Positions 62,001-64,000 of a stretch of DNA of 64,000 bases are shown here, in pieces. The notes under the pieces are model-generated. The model had not been told where the DNA came from and did no database searches. It saw nothing but the letters and a program-made list of their open reading frames with translations. The position numbers and the translations under genes were made by a program. Position 1 is the first letter of the stretch. Each line of letters starts with the position of its first letter. Origin of the DNA: Flavobacterium sp. (GTDB lineage: Bacteria; Bacteroidota; Bacteroidia; Flavobacteriales; Flavobacteriaceae). The DNA lies in assembly GCF_027484705.1 (NCBI RefSeq), contig NZ_JAIXSL010000017.1:85770-149769 (forward strand), in the 5' to 3' direction.

Positions 62001-64000
62001 GCGAATGTGGTTTATGGCGATGCTAATTTCAACCTGACAGCTACGGCAAGTTCAGGTTTGACAGTAAGTTATGTAAGTTCAAATACTAGCGTTGCTACCA
62101 TTGCTGGCGATGTAGTTACTATCGTAGGTGTGGGAACAACGACGATTACAGCTACTCAAGCTGGAGATTCTGTTTATGACGCTGCGCCTTCAGTAAACCA
62201 AACATTAACAGTAACGCCAAAAGCACTTACAGTTACAGCTTCGGCTAACAATAAAGTGTATGACAGAACTGCTGCTGCTACTATCACTGGTACTTTGAAT
62301 GGTATCGTTGGTGCTGATGTAGTTACTTTTAACGGAACTGGAACTTTTGCTACGGCGAATGCCGGAACTGGAATTGCAGTGACTTCAACATCAACTATTA
62401 GCGGTGCTCAAGCTGGAAATTATACGCTAACACAACCAACAGGTTTAACAGCGGATATTACTCCAAAAGCTTTGACAATTGGAAGTGCTGCGGCATCCAA
62501 CAAAGTTTTTGACGGAACTACAGCTGCAACTATCACTGGAACGCTAACTGGAATCATTTCTCCAGACGTAGTTACTTTAGTTGGAACAGGAACCTTCGCT
62601 TCTTCAGCGGTGGGAACTGGAATCGCTGTAACATCTACTGCTACATTGGCAGGAGCTGCTGCTGCGAATTATTCACTCACACAACCAACAGGTTTGACAG
62701 CGAATATTACAGTGGCTCCAACGGTTTTTGCTGTGGGTGATTTATCGATCATCGGTTTCCAATGGAATACACCTGACTCATTTGCTTTTGCAACATGGGT
62801 TGATATTAATCCGAACACTTACATCAAATTCACAGACAACGCTTTCTTGAGCGCAGCTTCTGCAAACGCTACCAACAATGGTAGAGGTGGAGAGAACTTC
62901 GTGATCTGGAGAAATAATGGAGCTGTAATTCCTGCCGGATCGGTGATTACGATTACTGATAATACAACAGTTGCGATTACCAACAACGGAACTATTGTTT
63001 CCGGTAATTTGAATGGTTTGTCTGCTGCCGGTGATAACATCTTTGCTTATCAAGGTGCTGCTACTTCAGGAACCAATCCTGATTGGAGTACCAATACAAA
63101 TCCGACGACTTTCAACGGAACGATCCTTTTCGGATTGTACGGTCAAGGGACTTCAGTAACCACTTCTTGGATTACTACTGGAATCGCTACTTCAAACAAC
63201 TCGTATTTGCCTTCACAATTGAATGTAGCTAACGGAAATATCGCTTTAGGAGGTTTGTCTTCAAGAGGTCAGTATATCGGATCTAGAAACAATCAGACTA
63301 CTTTCAATGCCTATAAAGCGTTAGTTACTAATCCTGCCAATTGGACAACAGCTGCAGGTGCTGGAACATTGACTTTCAATACTACTAGCTTTACGTTAGC
63401 GACAGCTCCAACGGCTTCAGTGATTTCTGGTTCAGCTACTATCTGTGCCGGAGCTTCTACTAACTTAAGTGTTGCTGTAACGGGTGGAACTGCTCCATTT
63501 ACTGTGGTATATACAGATGGTACGACTAACTTTACCGCAAGTGGTTATGTAAGCGGAACTAGCATTGCTGTTACGCCTGCAAGTACAACAACTTATACTT
63601 TAGTTTCTGTAACAGATGCTAATACTTTGGTTGGAACTGGTAACACTGGTGCTGCAGTAGTAACTGTAAACTCACCAACTACTTGGTACGCTGATGCTGA
63701 TTCTGATACTTTTGGTGATGCAGCTACTACAACTTTAGCTTGTACGCAACCTTCTGGTTATGTAGCTGACAGTTCTGATTGCGATGATACTAACATCAAC
63801 ATCTACCAATTCGCTACTTTCTACGTAGATGCAGATGGTGATACCTACGGTAGTACAACTTCAGCATCAGTTTGTTCAGGCTTGACTACTCCATCAGGTT
63901 ATTCAACAACAAATGATGACTGTAATGATGCAGACCCATTGTTGAATCCAACGAATCCATGTTCAGGAGGATCAGTAGTAAACTTGACTTTATTTGTTGA
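53067..64000 (+). CDS. Giant secreted repeat protein with YDG, Ig-like and lamin-tail-like modules (3' end missing)
   Basis: One frame is open from ATG 53067 to the end of the window, 3,644 codons without a stop, so the C-terminus is unseen. It starts with an unusual extension of about 75 residues before a signal helix that ends MNVVSAQ (about 97). Then come a jelly-roll-like domain (to about 270), four copies of a TTYGTAS-type module, seventeen YDG repeats and two putative-Ig modules. Two Ig-like 'YGxxxFNLTAT' modules, a propeller-like stretch (57108-58080), two lamin-tail-like blocks and calcium-binding DxDxDxxGD motifs (63684 onward) follow. It is probably a T9SS adhesin; the sorting signal would lie beyond the window. 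Confidence 0.9.
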   Translation, partial: MKSILHHLVSRLSSMFRKNETEAIAENGLSFHSRLFEKKRSWETFLASFLSLFFGSFRETNFSLFGIVPVSKINRLKVNSLAALCLVTLMGMNVVSAQTTVYSTNFGTASTTNVASITGWSISGAQSANLTLATTSNSSTYTSPISFSAGANLADGSTSSVAGTAVATLAGQVNTTGLTNIEVAFGYRASSASYTATVTFEWSADGTTWNNIPITLTRDGSWRAINGTSWLTLPSGAQNQSNLRFRFTFVRANTSGNFRIDDFTVRGAGTPVISTTGTLAAVNTTYGSASATPTSFNVSGTTMNAGILVTPPSGYEVSLASGSGYAATVTVGTSGTIASTPVFVRLKSTATVAGSPYSGNIVLSSSGASSVNVATVSSAVSPKALTITGIAANNKLFDGNTAATLSGTPSLVGVVNSDVVTLGGTPVATFASSAVGTAISVSVTGYTISGAGAGNYTLTQPSLTADITSTPAPVISSTLTASAVYGTPASTYTITASESPTSYNATGLPAGLSVNTSTGEITGTPTAAPGTFNVTISATNAGGTGSATLVYTITAKNLTVTGATVTSKTYDRTTTATISGSTLVGVFGADVVSISTTGTFASATAGTGILVTSTQTLGGAAAGNYTLTLPLGLTGNITPLALTIATPVAANKVFDGNNTATITGTLTGVIAPDVVTLSLSGTFASSAIGSGIAVTSTSTISGADAANYTLTQPTGLTASITEPTIYVNAFTGTAACPTQGNTATVASNATGSALTRSTITCQSTANVFNSTTLNVTASVSNTSYIEFSATAASGYVLNLGSMSFFRQASNSAPNQLEVRYSTDGFATFTAWGAAPVTPTTGTVATWDFPNFTTAGGGTVTFRIYPYGTQRADLTGAPSATGTFRLDDVTIYGTVTALPAIATTGTLSALTTTYGTASSETSFNVSGTNMTAGVLVTPPAGYEVSTTSGSGFAATVTVGAAGTITSTPVYVRLAATTAVGSYAGNIVLSSAGATSVNVATVSSTVTPANIPVNGLTANNKPYDGTTAATLSGTPTLSGIVPGDEPNVILGGTPVANFATAAVGTGIAVTVTGYTISGSASGNYTLVQPTGLTADITAVSFPTITSALTASATYGAATSYTITASGTPDSYNATGLPAGLTVNTATGEISGTPTVAGTFNVTISATNAGGTGNATLVYTIAPKALTITGAIADSKVYDRTTTATISGSTLVGIVGADDVTVSNTGTFDTANAGTGKAVTSTQTLSGADASKYTLTLPTGLTADITPKALTIGSAAAQNKPYDTTNVATITGTLTGVIAPDAVTVNLTGTFASSVVGTGIAVTSTSTLSGADAANYSLAQPTGLTANITAVPTFTYGNLVVARIGTGSAALTNAANPVFLNEYSTTGSAGITVALPSTTAGSINRILESGTSTSEAQLNLSTDGQYLTIGGYDAVVGQASVNSTAGIPRVIARVNNAGTIATSVLTSTIHSSGFRSVVTTDGSRYWTAGNGVGVTSLLHQGNTTPIAPTTISATVTNLRTVNIFNNQLYVSTGSGTQGIYKVGTGVPTTTGQTSVINIPQNGLYAYQMVNRGGSNWNCYAVGDSSAGIYKWSSTDNGANWTARGSVSNALPIYGITAANNGTSVDLYFTTVSAVLKLTDSAAFSANLTGTPSTVVTAPTNTAFRGIAFAPISASAPLIATTGSPAAVNTTYGTASATPGTFTVSGNNLTTDIVLTAPAGFEISKDGSSYATTQTLTQTSGVVASTTIYVRLAATTLAGTYSGNITCVSAPASSVNVALAASTVSPLALTTTGAVANNKVYNRTTAATISGATLSATVNGDIITISGGGSFADFNVGTAKPVTAALTLSGTNASSYTLTQPTGLTADITAKDLTIAGASANNKVYDGNTSATLSGTLTGVIAPDDVSLNASAFFDSAAAGTAIPVTSTSTLSGADVANYNLVEVTGLVADITPKQLTVASATAQNKVFDGNTNAIITGTLVGVVAPDDVTFVGTGTFATAAVGTGIAVTSTSTIVGDIANYTLLQPTGLTANITAATLVPQTITFNPLADVVYGSGTFNLTATSDSGLTVSYTSSNPSVATVLGNVVTVVGVGSTTITASQAGDSIYDAATPVDQNLNVTPKALTVTATADNKVYDGTYNATITGTLNGVVGADVVTFNGIGGFDTLDAGTGINVTSFSTLGGAQASNYTLTQPTGLTANITPKDLTVIGAAAANKVYDGTTAATINGSTLLGIVGSDDVTVVGTGTFATKNVGNGIAVTGALTLAGTQAANYTLLTQPTGLTANITPKALTIGGLLGGNKVYDGTTAATLIGTGSLVGVEGADVVTLSGTPVAVFATASAGTAKPLTISGYTISGADATNYTLAQPTGIVADITPATLTLTAVSALNKPFDGTTAATINGLLSGIISPDVVTLVGTGVFASSAIGTGIAVTSTATLSGAAAGNYTLTQPTGLTANITAAATVFAVGDLSIIGFQLNAPDSFAFATWVDITDGTLVKFTDNAFLSNASANLANNARGSENFIIWKNNTGAVIPAGTVITISDNTSAGITSLGTIVSGNLSGLSASGDNIFAYQGPATSGAFPDFASVAATTTFNGTVLFGLYAQGTNTLATWQTTGAGATTSSYLPAQLLSDPTSNIALASNASRGQYIGARNNQLTYNAYKAQVTNPANWTTAAGAGTLTLDTTVFTLMSPAAITATGTLSAVDTVYGTASATPTTFTVSGADLENNLVLTAPAGFEISTDGIAYATTQTLVPSSGTVAATTISVRLAATTVAGTYSGNITCVSSPAVTVNVATVASTVSPLAITTTGAVANNKVYDRTTAATISGATAVGTVNGDVITVSGGGTFASANAGTAIAVTAALTLSGTNASSYTLTQPTGLSADITPKALTIGSAAASNKVFDGNTDAVITGTLTGVIAPDVVTFNGTGTFASSAVGTGIAVTSTSTLTGADAANYSLTQPTGLTANITAAPLLPQTITFNALANVVYGDANFNLTATASSGLTVSYVSSNTSVATIAGDVVTIVGVGTTTITATQAGDSVYDAAPSVNQTLTVTPKALTVTASANNKVYDRTAAATITGTLNGIVGADVVTFNGTGTFATANAGTGIAVTSTSTISGAQAGNYTLTQPTGLTADITPKALTIGSAAASNKVFDGTTAATITGTLTGIISPDVVTLVGTGTFASSAVGTGIAVTSTATLAGAAAANYSLTQPTGLTANITVAPTVFAVGDLSIIGFQWNTPDSFAFATWVDINPNTYIKFTDNAFLSAASANATNNGRGGENFVIWRNNGAVIPAGSVITITDNTTVAITNNGTIVSGNLNGLSAAGDNIFAYQGAATSGTNPDWSTNTNPTTFNGTILFGLYGQGTSVTTSWITTGIATSNNSYLPSQLNVANGNIALGGLSSRGQYIGSRNNQTTFNAYKALVTNPANWTTAAGAGTLTFNTTSFTLATAPTASVISGSATICAGASTNLSVAVTGGTAPFTVVYTDGTTNFTASGYVSGTSIAVTPASTTTYTLVSVTDANTLVGTGNTGAAVVTVNSPTTWYADADSDTFGDAATTTLACTQPSGYVADSSDCDDTNINIYQFATFYVDADGDTYGSTTSASVCSGLTTPSGYSTTNDDCNDADPLLNPTNPCSGGSVVNLTLFV
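54213..62715 (+). repeat. Seventeen YDG-type repeats of about 84 codons
   Basis: Each unit starts near KALTIxGAxAxNKVYDGTTAATI and ends near YTLTQPTGLTANIT. Approximate starts: 54213, 54732, 54984, 56088, 56610, 56859, 58410, 58664, 58914, 59418, 59670, 59920, 60183, 61459, 61710, 62218 and 62470. The units are interspersed with other modules. The DNA phrase ACACAACCAACAGGTTTAAC recurs with few changes, so copies are young or homogenised. Confidence 0.85.
60430..63400 (+). repeat. Two lamin-tail-like blocks within the giant gene
   Basis: The block at about 60430-61130 (GDLSIIGFQLNAPDSFAFAT) recurs at about 62717-63400 (GDLSIIGFQWNTPDSFAFAT). Both continue through KFTDNAFLS, GxENFxIW and SRGQYIG. 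Each is preceded by a set of YDG and Ig-like modules, pointing to duplication of a whole module string. Confidence 0.8.

Noticed and set aside
54213..62715. Regularly repeated DNA that might be taken for a CRISPR array or tandem satellite
   Set aside because: Units are about 250 bases, coding in one frame and diverged at the protein level; there are no short spacers and no cas genes.
53159..63053. Many long minus-strand open frames in the region of the giant gene
   Set aside because: They are antisense shadows of the Thr/Ala/Gly-rich repeat codons. They lie opposite one continuous plus-strand frame and repeat with its modules.

Overview
The window looks like the chromosome of a Flavobacterium-type bacterium (Bacteroidota, Flavobacteriaceae). 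The evidence is the -7 boxes of the TAnnTTTG type, the lack of Shine-Dalgarno sequences, outer-membrane proteins of Bacteroidota families, YceI pairs, and T9SS-type secreted proteins with long repeat arrays. No rRNA, tRNA, CRISPR array, insertion sequence or prophage was seen. Gene content reads as envelope maintenance, stress response and sensing rather than core metabolism.

Layout. 1-3.6 kb: the end of a ComM/YifB ATPase, yaaA, and a secreted C1 peptidase. 3.6-8.9 kb: a TetR-controlled EmrAB-TolC-type efflux operon with two tandem operators. 8.9-12.5 kb: a pabA/trpG-type amidotransferase, two YceI genes, and a MarR-nitroreductase-YceI operon with three palindromic operators, next to a rhodanese. 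12.5-17 kb: an outer-membrane receptor-like barrel, a GNAT enzyme and two small secreted proteins. 17-28.5 kb: small envelope and stress genes (YtxH, Lmo0937-like, holin-III-like, DUF2383-like, Dps), a first Mla/MCE lipid-transport operon, a GT4-GH130 glycan pair and an OmpA-like protein. 28.5-33.7 kb: a hybrid kinase, a response regulator, two AraC-type regulators and a cupin. 33.9-45.9 kb: beta-CASP hydrolase, ATP-cone nuclease-like protein, BON proteins, a second Mla/MCE operon, a FixL-like kinase with a REC-CRP response regulator, and a tandem Usp. 46-49.3 kb: a lysine-rich protein, then a lipoprotein/SdiA-regulated-like/porin operon. 49.5-64 kb: two secreted repeat proteins. The second is a giant gene that stays open for at least 3,644 codons and runs off the window.

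The two most interesting observations are regulatory. (1) Genes in 33.9-45.9 kb share the dyad TGAC-N4-RTCA. In all five promoters its centre lies exactly 36.5 bp from the last base of the -7 box. In the middle of this block sit a kinase whose PAS domain carries the heme-PAS residues of FixL and a response regulator whose output is a CRP/FNR-type domain with the FNR E-x-x-S-R recognition signature. I infer a local oxygen-responsive regulon. (2) Genes in 18-32.7 kb share the direct repeat TTGTRYAAC, 21 bp apart, placed 20-21 bp upstream of a weak -7 box. It occurs before an AraC-HK-RR operon, ompA, the glycan/Dps operon, the DUF2383 gene and the lipoprotein-Lmo0937-YtxH operon. I infer an envelope or general-stress regulon, probably controlled by the AraC proteins or by an alternative sigma factor.
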